From Caulobacter endophyticus (GTDB lineage Bacteria > Pseudomonadota > Alphaproteobacteria > Caulobacterales > Caulobacteraceae): DNA of 64,000 bases. Of this stretch, positions 8,533 through 17,190 are shown in pieces. Location: the NCBI RefSeq assembly GCF_003116815.1, contig NZ_QDKQ01000034.1, positions 248,001-312,000 of the forward strand, read 5' to 3'. Both the position numbers and the translations under genes were made by a program. The first letter of the stretch is position 1. Each line of letters begins with the position of its first letter. Under the pieces are notes generated by a model, which saw nothing but the letters and a program-made list of their open reading frames with translations, was not told where the DNA came from and did no database searches.

Positions 8533-10059
8533 CTACCGCCCCACCGCCACGGCAACCGAGAACGCCGACGTCGCCCCGGCAGGCGTCGTGACCGTCGCGG
8601 TGATCGCATCGCCGATCTTCGCCGCCGCGACCTTGCCGGAAAACTCGGCCCGGCCGCTCGCATCCGTCACCGCCCGCAAGCTCCCCAGATACCGCTCGCC
8701 CTCCTGGCCCAACGGCCGATTGCCGAACACCTCGACCACCACGGCGGCATTGGGCGGTCCGTCCAGCACGCCGCCGACAGCGAGCTCGTTTTTGGCCAAA
8801 TGCGCGCTCGCCAGCTTCGGCGGCGCCAGCCCGAACTGCGGCGTCGCATGGCACTTCTCCGGCGTATTCGGGGCCGCGCAGACCTGGGCCGCGCCGGCCT
8901 TGTCGAACACCACGCCCATGCCGCGCGAGCCGACGAAGCTGGCATGCTCCAGGCCCGGCGGGCCGATCACGATGCCGCCCCGGACCATTTTCTCGTCGCA
9001 GGAGCCGCCGGCCGAGCACAGCATGATCGGCTTGCCGTTCTCGGCGATGGAATTGCGGCTGATGCGGTTGGCGGCGACCTTGGCCTCGGGGCGCACGGCG
9101 ATGCCGATCCCGTTGCCGCGGATCTGGTTGCCGGCGATCATGTTGTCCGCGCCGCTGACGCTGATCCCGAAGGCGTTGCCGGTGAAGACATTGGCGCCGA
9201 TGTAGTTGCGCGCCCCCCAGTTCAGCTGCAGCCCGTCGGAGTAGTTGGAAAACCGATTGCCCACGACGGTGTTGTCGTTGCCCCACAGGATCTCGATGCC
9301 CTGCGAGGGCTCCAGGTTGTCGGTCCCACCGTCGAAGCTGTTGTCGGCGATCAGGTTGAAGGCCGCGCCGCGCGTCAGTTCCAGGCCGTCCCCGTTCTCG
9401 ATAAAGGCGTTGCGCAGCACCTTGTTGTCGAGCGTGGTGTGCGAGGTCGAGCCGCCCTTGCCGTCGTCGCCGCTGAGCATGACCCCCGCCCCGCCGATGT
9501 TGCGCACGATGCGGTTGTCGGCGATCACGGCGTTGGAGGTGCGCAACACCAGCACCCCGATGCAGAAGCCCCGGATTTCCAGCCCGCGCAGGCTCACGCC
9601 CCGGGTGTCGATGAGCGCGAAGCCGGGATTGCTGGCGGTGCGCACATTGGTCCCGTACTGGCCCTGGACCATGCCGGGACAGGACTTCAGGTCGCGCGGC
9701 AGATAGCCCGAGCCGTCGACCACGTTGTGGCCGCCGGTGCGGGCGAAGGCCTGGCCCTCGATGGCCACCGGCCCCTTGATCGGCGGCAGGGCCGATTTCA
9801 GCACGATGGCCGGGGCGGCGATCTCGATGCGGTAGCGGCCGGGCTTGGCGTTGCTGGTCTCGATCGCCCAGCGCAGCGAGCCCCTGGCGCCGTCGTCGGC
9901 GTCGCGATCGACCAGCAGAAGCTCGGCCTGGACCCCGGACTGGGCGGGACCGCCAGCAGCCACCGCCGCGATGGGCTTTGGGTCCTGGGCGAACGCCGGC
10001 GAAGCCAGCAGGGCCGCGACGATCGCGGCGGATGCAACACGAACCATCGGCTTCTCCAT
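8533..10059 (-). CDS. Secreted right-handed parallel beta-helix protein
   Basis: Exported protein of 508 residues with a clear Sec signal (residues 1-25, ending SPAFA). Residues about 100-360 contain many short N/D/G-rich turns such as NRIVRN, NSFDGG and NAFGISVSG, the pattern of NosD/pectate-lyase-like beta-helices. The last 90 or so residues look like a small beta-sandwich domain. The fold is typical of polysaccharide lyases, epimerases and glycosidases, but I cannot name the substrate or catalytic residues. It lies downstream of the 614-residue secreted protein and the GudP-like transporter on the same strand, separated from them by two hairpin repeats, so they may form one catabolic cluster. 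The start chosen is the first ATG; a second ATG four codons on (10047) is also possible. Confidence 0.8.
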   Translation of the reverse strand: MEKPMVRVASAAIVAALLASPAFAQDPKPIAAVAAGGPAQSGVQAELLLVDRDADDGARGSLRWAIETSNAKPGRYRIEIAAPAIVLKSALPPIKGPVAIEGQAFARTGGHNVVDGSGYLPRDLKSCPGMVQGQYGTNVRTASNPGFALIDTRGVSLRGLEIRGFCIGVLVLRTSNAVIADNRIVRNIGGAGVMLSGDDGKGGSTSHTTLDNKVLRNAFIENGDGLELTRGAAFNLIADNSFDGGTDNLEPSQGIEILWGNDNTVVGNRFSNYSDGLQLNWGARNYIGANVFTGNAFGISVSGADNMIAGNQIRGNGIGIAVRPEAKVAANRISRNSIAENGKPIMLCSAGGSCDEKMVRGGIVIGPPGLEHASFVGSRGMGVVFDKAGAAQVCAAPNTPEKCHATPQFGLAPPKLASAHLAKNELAVGGVLDGPPNAAVVVEVFGNRPLGQEGERYLGSLRAVTDASGRAEFSGKVAAAKIGDAITATVTTPAGATSAFSVAVAVGR

Positions 10060-10071
10060 CTTCTCGTGCGG

Positions 10072-10161
10072 GTCCTCGTCCTTCGACAGACTCAGGATGA
10101 GGACCAGTTCAACGGCCGCCCATTTAAAAACCTCACCCAGAGCTTGTCGGAGGGCGAGGTT
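10072..10161. repeat. Two REP-like hairpins
   Basis: Two inverted repeats are arranged in tandem: 10072-10104 (GTCCTC/GAGGAC and TCCT/AGGA arms with loop TCGACAGACTC) and 10129-10161 (AACCTC/GAGGTT and CCC/GGG arms with the internal string GAGCTTGTCGGAGG). The core resembles the CTTCGACAGGCTCAGGATGAGG-type short repeats I recall as common in Caulobacterales and sphingomonad genomes. They fill the gap between two leftward genes. Confidence 0.6.
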
Positions 10162-10169
10162 TCACCACC

Positions 10170-12014
10170 TCAGACCACCCTGTCCCACGGAAAGCTCAGC
10201 GTCGGCTGGTTGGCGTGGCGCTTCATCTTCAGGGTCAGCCGCGCGCCCGAGCCCGGCGCCAGGCGCAGGGTGAAGGCCGAGGCGTCGACCGCCTGGGCGG
10301 CCCCCTCGCCGATCGCGGCGCTGAGGATCCGGTGCTCGCCATAGGCGCCGCCCTGGATCGTCACCGTGCGGGACGCGACCTGGCTTAGATTGACAAGGCT
10401 GACCCCCGTCTCGTCGTCGGTCAGGCGCTCGACCAGGGCCGCCACGTCCTGCGGAACGCCGGCCCGGCGGCGCTCGGGATCGAAGTAGCGCAGGCGCGCG
10501 TAATGCAGCGCGCCGCCCTGCGAGGGCGAGGACTTCGACCACGGCGGCCGGGCGATGTGGATACCGCCTTCCATCAGCTGGATCAGGGCGGTGACGCTGG
10601 CTGGATTGATGTCCAGCGCCGCATCGGCCAGGCGGGTGTCGGGGGTCGACGCATCGTCCCGCTGGGCCTGGGCGCGGGCGCGCACCCGCTCCAGGTCGCC
10701 GCGCAGGGCCTTGGCGGGATAGGAGGCATCCTTGCCATCCAGCCAGTCGAGCCAGGGGTGGGCCGCCGCGCGAGCGCGGTCGGACGCCTTCATCGACAGG
10801 TACCAGATCTCCAGCCCGTTCAGCTGGTACTCGCCAGGCGCATAGGCGTACCAGCCCTTGGGGCCGTACATGCGCGGGGTCGAGACCTTGCCGTCCACCA
10901 CCTTCTTCTGGGCGTTGATGGCGTCGTTCTGGCGGCGCCAGACGTCGAGATACTTGTCGTCGCCGGTCAGCAGATAGGCGTTCATGAAGCCGACCACCGC
11001 GCGCGGCACGCGGTTGCGGTCCTCGCGCTGGCCGGTGTGCGGCGCCACCGGCGAGAAGCCCCAGCCGTAGGTTCCGCTCCACCAACGGTCCTTGGGAACC
11101 TTGCCGTCGAGTCCGACCTTGCTGGGGATCACGTCGCCATTGGCCCGCGCCCGCTCGATCCAGCCATCCACGTACTTCAGGATCCAGTCGCGGTACCTGG
11201 CCTCGTGGTCCAGCATGTAGGCGTTCATCACCAGGCTGGTGGCCTGCAGGTTCAGCGGGCTGTCGCCGACCACGTCGCCATATTCGTCATAGTGGCGCAG
11301 GGTCTCCTCGTACGAGCGCTCGCCGTGCTCCATGTAGAAGTGGGTCACGTCGAAGGGATCGCCGGCCCAGTCCAGGGGCGTGGCCTTGCGCAGCATCGGA
11401 CCCCGGCTGCCGGTGATCATGCTGCGGATGATGTTGAGCTTCCCATCATAGTTCGGCGTGGTCGGGTCCTCGCCGGTGTAGAAGCCCGAAAACCTTTTCG
11501 CCCGCGCGCGGAAGCGCGGATCATTGGGCGCCGACAGCCCCAGCAGGTTGAACACCGACAGCCCTTCGGACAGGTGCTGCCAGTCGCTCATCACCGGGAA
11601 CTCGCGGAAGTACATGCCCTCGCGGGCGAACGGCACGTCCTTTGTCCGGGCCGCCGTATACTGGCGGACATTGCCCTCGAAGGCCTTTTGGGCCAGTTCG
11701 AGCACGCGGTCGCCGGCGCCCAGGGCGTGCAGGGTCGGCCAGTCTTTGACGTTCTCGATGGCGTCGTCGGGGCCGTCGTTGGCGCCCCAGCGCTCGAAGG
11801 CCAGGAGGTAGCCGCGGTCGTCGAAATAGCGGGCGAAGAAGGCCTCGCAGGCCGCCTCGTTGGCCTTCAGCAACTCGCGCTGCAGCAGGGCCCACTCCGG
11901 CGCGACCATCGGGGTCGCGATGGTGAAGGCGGCAGGCGCGGCCAGGGCCGAACGGCCGACGCTGGACAGAACCAGGGCCGAGGCGCCGGCGAGGATGTTC
12001 CGTCGCGACAGCAT
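10170..12014 (-). CDS. Secreted protein of unknown family, probably carbohydrate-active
   Basis: I do not recognise the family of this 614-residue protein. The N-terminus MLSRRNILAGASALVLSS is a Tat-type signal. The middle is rich in W/Y/H and helical, with stretches such as WWSGTYGWGFSPV, HTGQREDRNRVPRAVVGF and PKGWYAYAPGEYQLNG, reminiscent of alpha/alpha-toroid glycosidases and lyases. The C-terminal 120 residues look beta-rich. It starts 3 bases after the stop of the GudP-like transporter gene, so the two are almost certainly one operon and translationally coupled. A role in releasing the transported sugar acid from a polymer is a reasonable inference, but no catalytic residue can be named. 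Confidence 0.65.
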   Translation of the reverse strand: MLSRRNILAGASALVLSSVGRSALAAPAAFTIATPMVAPEWALLQRELLKANEAACEAFFARYFDDRGYLLAFERWGANDGPDDAIENVKDWPTLHALGAGDRVLELAQKAFEGNVRQYTAARTKDVPFAREGMYFREFPVMSDWQHLSEGLSVFNLLGLSAPNDPRFRARAKRFSGFYTGEDPTTPNYDGKLNIIRSMITGSRGPMLRKATPLDWAGDPFDVTHFYMEHGERSYEETLRHYDEYGDVVGDSPLNLQATSLVMNAYMLDHEARYRDWILKYVDGWIERARANGDVIPSKVGLDGKVPKDRWWSGTYGWGFSPVAPHTGQREDRNRVPRAVVGFMNAYLLTGDDKYLDVWRRQNDAINAQKKVVDGKVSTPRMYGPKGWYAYAPGEYQLNGLEIWYLSMKASDRARAAAHPWLDWLDGKDASYPAKALRGDLERVRARAQAQRDDASTPDTRLADAALDINPASVTALIQLMEGGIHIARPPWSKSSPSQGGALHYARLRYFDPERRRAGVPQDVAALVERLTDDETGVSLVNLSQVASRTVTIQGGAYGEHRILSAAIGEGAAQAVDASAFTLRLAPGSGARLTLKMKRHANQPTLSFPWDRVV

Positions 12015-12017
12015 GCG

Positions 12018-13334
12018 TCAGACCGCCTTCAGCTGCAGGCGCTGGATCTTCCCGACGATCAGGAAGTAGGCCAGCACGGCGATCAGGCAGTGGGCGCCGA
12101 CGAAGATCAAGGCGCCGTCGAACGAGCCGGTGGCCTGGACGATATAGCCGATGACGATCGGGGTCACGATGCCGGCCGTGTTGCCGAAGGTGTTGAAGAC
12201 CCCGCCGGTGACGCCGGCCATCTCCTTGGGCGAGGTGTCCGACACCACCGCCCAGCCCAGCGACGCCACGCCCTTGCCGAAGAAGGCCGCGGCCATGATC
12301 ACGATGACCAGCCACTCCTGTTCGACGTAGTTGCAGATGACGATGCAGGTGGCCAGGATCATGCCCAGAAGCAGCGGCGTCTTGCGGGCGATGTCGAGAT
12401 TGCCGGTCTTTTTCAGCAGGTGGTCGGAGATCATCCCGCCCAGCAGGCCGCCGGCGAAGCCGCACAGCGCCGGCAGGGCCGCGGTGAAGCCGGCCTGCAG
12501 GATCGACAGCCCCCGCGCCTTGACCAGGTAAATCGGGAACCAGGTGACGAAGAAGTAGGTCAGCACGTTGATGCAGTACTGGCCGATATAGACGCCCAGC
12601 AGCATGCGGCTGGTCAGCACCTGCTTGACGTTGGCCCAGGTGAAGGCCGCGCCCGCGCCGGCGGTCTTGTCCTCCATCCGCACCAGGCCGCCGCCGGCCT
12701 CGATATAGTCGAACTCGGCCTTGTTGATCTTCGGGTGCTCGACCGGGCTGTGGATCAGCCTGACGAAGAAGAAGGCCGCGACGATGCCCACCCCGCCCAT
12801 GACGAAGAACACCGAACGCCAGCCGAAGTCGTGGGCCAGCCAGCCCATCAGCGGCGCGAAGGCGACCAGCGAGAAGTACTGGGCCGAGTTGAAGATCGCT
12901 GAGGCCGTGCCACGTTCCGAACCCGGGAACCACGCGGCCACGATGCGGGCGTTGGCCGGGAACGACGGCGCTTCGGCAAGACCCACCAGGAAGCGCATGA
13001 AGAACAGGGCCACGGCGGCGGCCAGGCCCGTGAACACGCCCGAAAAGCCCTGCAGCAGGGTGAAGCTGGACCACAGCACCAGGGCTGCGGTGTAGATCTT
13101 CTTGGAGCCGAAGCGGTCGAGCAGCGCCCCGCCGGGGATCTGGCCCAGCACATAGGCCCAGGCGAAGGCCGACATGATGTAGCCCATGGCCACCGGATCG
13201 AGGCCCAGCTCCTTCGACGCCGACTGGCCGGCGATCGAGAAGGTGGCGCGGTCGGCGTAGTTGATCGTCGTGATGATGAAGAGCGTCGCGATGATCAGCC
13301 AGCGCACGCGCGTACGCCTGGTGGTGTCGGTCAT
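12018..13334 (-). CDS. gudP: MFS glucarate/galactarate-type transporter
   Basis: Inner-membrane proton symporter of the anion:cation symporter (ACS) family with 12 predicted helices and 438 residues. The sequence closely follows remembered E. coli GudP/GarP: NYADRATFSIAG near residue 25, GLDPVAMGY, AWAYVLGQIPGG, LLDRFGSKK, the FLVGLAEAPSFPAN block and NSAQYFSLV. Family knowledge gives D-glucarate, D-galactarate or a related hexarate as substrate; galactonate or hexuronate cannot be excluded. The gene is first in a leftward operon with the 614-residue secreted protein and is divergent from a TonB receptor. The intergenic region carries TATGGACC motifs shared with the kdgD promoter, which supports a common regulon. 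Confidence 0.88.
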   Translation of the reverse strand: MTDTTRRTRVRWLIIATLFIITTINYADRATFSIAGQSASKELGLDPVAMGYIMSAFAWAYVLGQIPGGALLDRFGSKKIYTAALVLWSSFTLLQGFSGVFTGLAAAVALFFMRFLVGLAEAPSFPANARIVAAWFPGSERGTASAIFNSAQYFSLVAFAPLMGWLAHDFGWRSVFFVMGGVGIVAAFFFVRLIHSPVEHPKINKAEFDYIEAGGGLVRMEDKTAGAGAAFTWANVKQVLTSRMLLGVYIGQYCINVLTYFFVTWFPIYLVKARGLSILQAGFTAALPALCGFAGGLLGGMISDHLLKKTGNLDIARKTPLLLGMILATCIVICNYVEQEWLVIVIMAAAFFGKGVASLGWAVVSDTSPKEMAGVTGGVFNTFGNTAGIVTPIVIGYIVQATGSFDGALIFVGAHCLIAVLAYFLIVGKIQRLQLKAV

Positions 13335-13674
13335 TGACGCTCTCCCATGGTCGCCGCTCTGTCGTCGGCGCTTTGGGAGGACGCTAAGGGGCGTCGGGCG
13401 CGAGGTCTAAGTCAAATCGCCTATGGACCGATCCACGGGAGACATGGATCGAACCAGGTCGCGCATAGAAACCCAAGGCTGTCAAAGGATCACGCGCGCG
13501 CGGAGCGACGGGCGCCGCTGCGGAAACCTGTGGATCGGTGCGCATCGCGCATAGGTCCATACCCGATTGGGATTGGCCCTCTGATCGAACCCGTTCCTAT
13601 GGTTCAGGCAACGAAGAAGCAGGCTGAGCCGGCTTCCAAAAGCGGCCCGCGAAGACGGGCATCGGGAGGGACAC
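13335..13674. promoter_or_regulatory. Divergent control region gudP / TonB-dependent receptor
   Basis: This 340-base gene-free region holds CTATGGACCGATCCAC at 13421-13436 and, about 95 bases away, GTGGATCGGT at 13530-13539 followed by ATAGGTCCATAC at 13551-13562. ACCGATCCA and TGGATCGGT form an inverted repeat. ATAGGTCCATAC is the reverse complement of GTATGGACCTAT, whose first 11 bases occur at 4380-4390 before kdgD. These are likely operators for one regulator, possibly the LysR protein at 5792. Two spaced copies could allow looping or separate control of the two promoters. Confidence 0.6.
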
Positions 13675-16461
13675 ATGACGTCCAACAGGAACCCGCGCCT
13701 GCGCGCCGTGCTCGGCGCCAGCGCTTCGGCCTTCACCCTTCTGGCCGCCGGCGCCGCCATGGCCCAGGAGGCCCCGGCGCCCGCGGCCGAACCAGCGTCC
13801 GACGAGGTCGAGGCCATCGTCGTCACCGGCTTCCGGGCCAGCCTGCAGAGCGCCATCAACGTCAAGCGCAACGAAAGCGGCGTGGTCGACGCCATCAAGG
13901 CCGAGGACATCGCCCAGTTCCCCGACCTGAACCTGGCGGAGTCGCTGCAGCGCATTCCCGGCGTGTCGATCTCGCGCATCAACGGCGAGGGCCGCCAGAT
14001 CACCGTCCGCGGCCTGGGCTCGGAATACACCCGCGTCCGCATCAACGGCATGGAGGCGATCTCCACCACCGGCGGCACCGCCAACAGCGGCGGCACCAAC
14101 CGCGGCCGCGGCTTCGACTTCAACGTCTTCGCCTCGGATCTCTTCAACAGCATCGTCGTGCGCAAGACCGCCTCGGCCGACGTCGAGGAAGGCTCTCTGG
14201 GCGCCACGGTCGACCTGACCACCGCCCGCGCCTTCGACAGCGGCAAGCCCCAACTCGTGCTGTCCGCCGGCGCCAGCTACAACGACCTGGCGCAGAAGGC
14301 CACGCCGCGCGTCTCTGTGCTGGGCAGCCGCACCTTCTTCGACGGCAAGCTGGGCGCCCTGCTGTCGGTCGCCTACGAAGAGCGCCGCCTGAAGGAGGAA
14401 GGCGCCAACATCACCCGCTGGGCCACCGGCGCCAGCAACGGCGGCTTCAACGGCGCCTCGACCGTGCCGGGCCTGACCATCGGCCGGATCAACAGCAACG
14501 ACCTCTTCGCGCCGCGCATTCCGGCCTATGTCAGCTACGACATCGAGAACAAGCGCCTCGGGGTGGCCGGCTCGCTGCAGTACAAGCCCTCCTCCGACAC
14601 CCAGATCACCCTGGACGGCCTCTACGCCTATCTGGCCGGCACGCGGAAGGAAGCCCAGTTGCAGGCTCTTGGCCTGTCGCGCGGCAACGCCGGCAAGCCC
14701 CAGACCATCATCCGCGACGGCGCCGTCGAGAACGGCAACCTCGTCTATGCGCGGATGGACAATGTCGACCTGCGGACCCAGGCGGCCTATGACGAGCTGA
14801 ACACCGAGTTCAAGCAGTTCACCCTGTCGGCCACCCACGACTTCAGCGGCAGCCTGCGGATCGGCGCCCTGGCCGGCTACGCGGACTCGACCTTCACCCA
14901 GCCGATCTCCACCATCGTCACCTTCGACCGGGCCAACAGCCAGAACTTCGTCTACGACTTCCGCAAGGGCCGCGCGCCGCAGATCCTGCTGGGCTTCGAC
15001 GCCACCGACCCGGCCAACTGGTCGACGATCAACGGCACCTCCGAGGTGCGCATCCGCCCGCAGTTCGTCGAGAACCAGTTCTCGACGGCCAAGATCTACG
15101 GCGAGTGGGATCTGAACGACAACCTGCGCCTCAAGGCCGGCATCGACTGGCGCAAGTTCGAATACGACAGCTACGGCGCCTATCGCGCCAGCGAGACCAC
15201 GATCCAGACCCTGACGCCGGCCCAGCTGGCCTCGGTCTCGCGCGTGCACAGCGGCCTTGGCCGCAACATGGATCTGCCCGAAGGCAACTTCACCGCCTGG
15301 CTGGTGCCCGACATCGACAAGTACGCCGCCCTGCTGAACATCTACAGCAACCAGGGCATCTACGCGATGACCAACACCAACAACACCTCGGCCCGCGGCC
15401 AGTACGGCGCGGTCGAGGAGCAGAGCACCGGCGCCTACATCCAGGCCGAGTTCAAGTTCGACGCCTTTGGCCTGCCGTTCCGCGGCGACGCCGGCGTGCG
15501 CCGAGTGCACACCGAGCAGGAGTCGGCCGGCTACGCCACCGTCGCCGGCGCGATCCAGCGGCTTGAGGTCGAGCGCGACTACAATCTCACCCTCCCATCG
15601 TTCAACCTGGCCGCCGACCTCTCCGACTCCGTCGTGGCCCGCGTCAGCGCCGCCCAGACCGTCTCGCGCCCGGGCATCGGCTCGCTGTCGCCCGGCGGCG
15701 ACGTTCAGGTCCAGGGCGCCAACCGCAACTACAGCTCCGGCAACCCGTTCCTGAAGCCGACCAAGTCCGACAACCTCGACTTCTCGCTGGAATGGTATCG
15801 CGAGAAGGGCGCGGTCGTGGCGGTGGGCCTGTTCTACAAGCGCATCGACACCTTCGTGGCCACCCTGCGCCGCCTGGCCCCCTTCAACACCCTGGGCCTG
15901 CCGGAATCGGTGCTGGACGGCACCGGCGCGTCGGCTACCGAGATCTTCCAGGTCAGCCAGCCGCTCAACAGCGACGGCGGCGACCTGAAGGGCTTCGAGA
16001 TCAACGTCCAGCAGCCCTTCACCTTCCTGCCCGGCCACTGGAGCAACATGGGCGTGGTGGCCAACTACACCTACGTCGACTCCAAGATCGACTATCCCAC
16101 CTCGCCGACCGGCGACACGCCGCCCATCAACGAGACCCTCCTTGGCCTGTCCAAGCACGCCGCCAACCTGACGCTCTATTACGAGACCCCCAAGTGGAGC
16201 GTGCGCGGCTCGCTGGCCTACCGCGACCAGTACCTGGCCCAGGTTCCCGCCAGCGACGCCAACATCGTCCAGGGCACCAACGAGACCCTGAACATCGACA
16301 TGCAGGCCAGCTGGAACATCCGCGACAACCTGAAACTGTCGGTCGAGGGTGTGAACCTGACCGACGAATTCAACGACCAGTACGTCGGCTACAGCGACCG
16401 GCTGAACGTCTACACCCACAGCGGCCGCCAGTTCATCGTCGGCCTGCGCTACAACTTCTAG
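13675..16461 (+). CDS. TonB-dependent outer-membrane receptor
   Basis: Outer-membrane beta-barrel of 928 residues that imports a substrate using TonB energy. A signal peptide covers residues 1-30 (ending AMAQ). The TonB-box-like EAIVVTGFR follows near residue 44, then a plug domain (VDAIKAEDIAQFPDLNLAESLQRIPGV and RGLGSEYTRVRINGM) and a long barrel that ends in YNF with a terminal aromatic residue. Length and plug features match the Caulobacter/Xanthomonas receptor subfamily that often handles plant-derived sugars. It is divergent from gudP and shares its regulatory sites, so the ligand is probably the same oligosaccharide or sugar acid (inference). A strong terminator follows. Confidence 0.93.
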   Translation: MTSNRNPRLRAVLGASASAFTLLAAGAAMAQEAPAPAAEPASDEVEAIVVTGFRASLQSAINVKRNESGVVDAIKAEDIAQFPDLNLAESLQRIPGVSISRINGEGRQITVRGLGSEYTRVRINGMEAISTTGGTANSGGTNRGRGFDFNVFASDLFNSIVVRKTASADVEEGSLGATVDLTTARAFDSGKPQLVLSAGASYNDLAQKATPRVSVLGSRTFFDGKLGALLSVAYEERRLKEEGANITRWATGASNGGFNGASTVPGLTIGRINSNDLFAPRIPAYVSYDIENKRLGVAGSLQYKPSSDTQITLDGLYAYLAGTRKEAQLQALGLSRGNAGKPQTIIRDGAVENGNLVYARMDNVDLRTQAAYDELNTEFKQFTLSATHDFSGSLRIGALAGYADSTFTQPISTIVTFDRANSQNFVYDFRKGRAPQILLGFDATDPANWSTINGTSEVRIRPQFVENQFSTAKIYGEWDLNDNLRLKAGIDWRKFEYDSYGAYRASETTIQTLTPAQLASVSRVHSGLGRNMDLPEGNFTAWLVPDIDKYAALLNIYSNQGIYAMTNTNNTSARGQYGAVEEQSTGAYIQAEFKFDAFGLPFRGDAGVRRVHTEQESAGYATVAGAIQRLEVERDYNLTLPSFNLAADLSDSVVARVSAAQTVSRPGIGSLSPGGDVQVQGANRNYSSGNPFLKPTKSDNLDFSLEWYREKGAVVAVGLFYKRIDTFVATLRRLAPFNTLGLPESVLDGTGASATEIFQVSQPLNSDGGDLKGFEINVQQPFTFLPGHWSNMGVVANYTYVDSKIDYPTSPTGDTPPINETLLGLSKHAANLTLYYETPKWSVRGSLAYRDQYLAQVPASDANIVQGTNETLNIDMQASWNIRDNLKLSVEGVNLTDEFNDQYVGYSDRLNVYTHSGRQFIVGLRYNF

Positions 16462-16493
16462 GCGCGATCCTACCTCCCCCCGGCGCCTAGGCA

Positions 16494-16536
16494 GCCCGCG
16501 TCGCTCTCCTTCCAGGGCGGCGCGGGCTTTCTTTTG
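16494..16536 (+). terminator. Intrinsic terminator after the TonB receptor
   Basis: The arms GCCCGCG (16494-16500) and CGCGGGC (16521-16527) form a GC-rich hairpin followed by TTTCTTTT. Confidence 0.8.
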
Positions 16537-16540
16537 GAGG

Positions 16541-17098
16541 CTATCTCGGCATTGTCCTCGCCTGGCGGCGCACCACCCGGCAGCGGGTCTGGCCGAACTT
16601 CGTCGCGCAGAAGCCCGTCTCGTCCGAGCCTTCGCGGATCACCGCCCAGCGGTCGCGATCGCACTGATGCCAGGTCTCGCGGAAGCGGCCCTTGTCGTCG
16701 TAAGGAAACACCGGCGTGTCGCCATCGGTGTAGAACCGGGTCATCCCCGTGAAGCCGCCGAAGCTGGTCTTGCCGTTGACCACGCCGCAGACCCGGCCCG
16801 TCCGCATCATCCACACCCCGCCCAGCTCCAGCTCGCGCGATTGCTTCAGGCGAGCGACGAGGACGGGATGCACCACGGCCCAGCGCCGGGCCGCCTCGCG
16901 CCGCGCCGGCTCCAGCGCCGCGCCCTTGGCCGGCGGCAGCGCGCCCATCGCCTGCTCGAACCGGATGAAGTCGAAGATCCCGTAGGCCAGGGCCGCCAGC
17001 ATCGAGCCGACCATGACGAGACCGAGGATGCGCCAGGCGATGGCGACTCCGCGCTTGCGGCCGACATGGGCGTCGGGAACGGGCAGGACGAACGACAC
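16541..17098 (-). CDS. Small membrane-anchored protein, likely BlaI-controlled
   Basis: Protein of 185 residues that I do not recognise. One or two hydrophobic stretches near residues 20-48 (AWRILGLVMVGSMLAALAYGIFDF) precede a soluble, probably periplasmic domain with three cysteines (CGVVNG, HQCDRDRW, FCATKFGQTRC region). The gene ends next to the receptor terminator. Its interest comes from context: a perfect TACACGTGTA palindrome lies about 35 bases upstream of the start, and the adjacent genes encode a BlaI-type repressor and an M56 peptidase. The same extended pattern precedes blaI itself. I infer that this is the regulated output, or an auxiliary sensor, of that system. Confidence 0.75.
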   Translation of the reverse strand: MSFVLPVPDAHVGRKRGVAIAWRILGLVMVGSMLAALAYGIFDFIRFEQAMGALPPAKGAALEPARREAARRWAVVHPVLVARLKQSRELELGGVWMMRTGRVCGVVNGKTSFGGFTGMTRFYTDGDTPVFPYDDKGRFRETWHQCDRDRWAVIREGSDETGFCATKFGQTRCRVVRRQARTMPR

Positions 17099-17130
17099 GG
17101 TGACCTCTCCCCTTCGATGAGCGAGAATAG

Positions 17131-17145
17131 ATTACACGTGTAGTT
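17131..17145. promoter_or_regulatory. BlaI/MecI-type operator before the 185-residue protein gene
   Basis: ATTACACGTGTAGTT contains TACACGTGTA, an exact match to the TACAnnTGTA core known for BlaI/MecI repressors. It lies 33 bases upstream of the start at 17098. The site at 18488-18502 has the same ATTAC-N4-GTA layout at nearly the same distance from the blaI start. Confidence 0.7.
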
Positions 17146-17190
17146 TTTAAATTCAACCGCTCCCCTGCCAGCGCGGCGGCCGCCGCGAGC

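Noticed and set aside
13597..16419. 940-codon minus-strand frame opposite the TonB receptor
   Set aside because: Low-complexity V/G/A/Q/R string; the plus strand has signal, plug and barrel.
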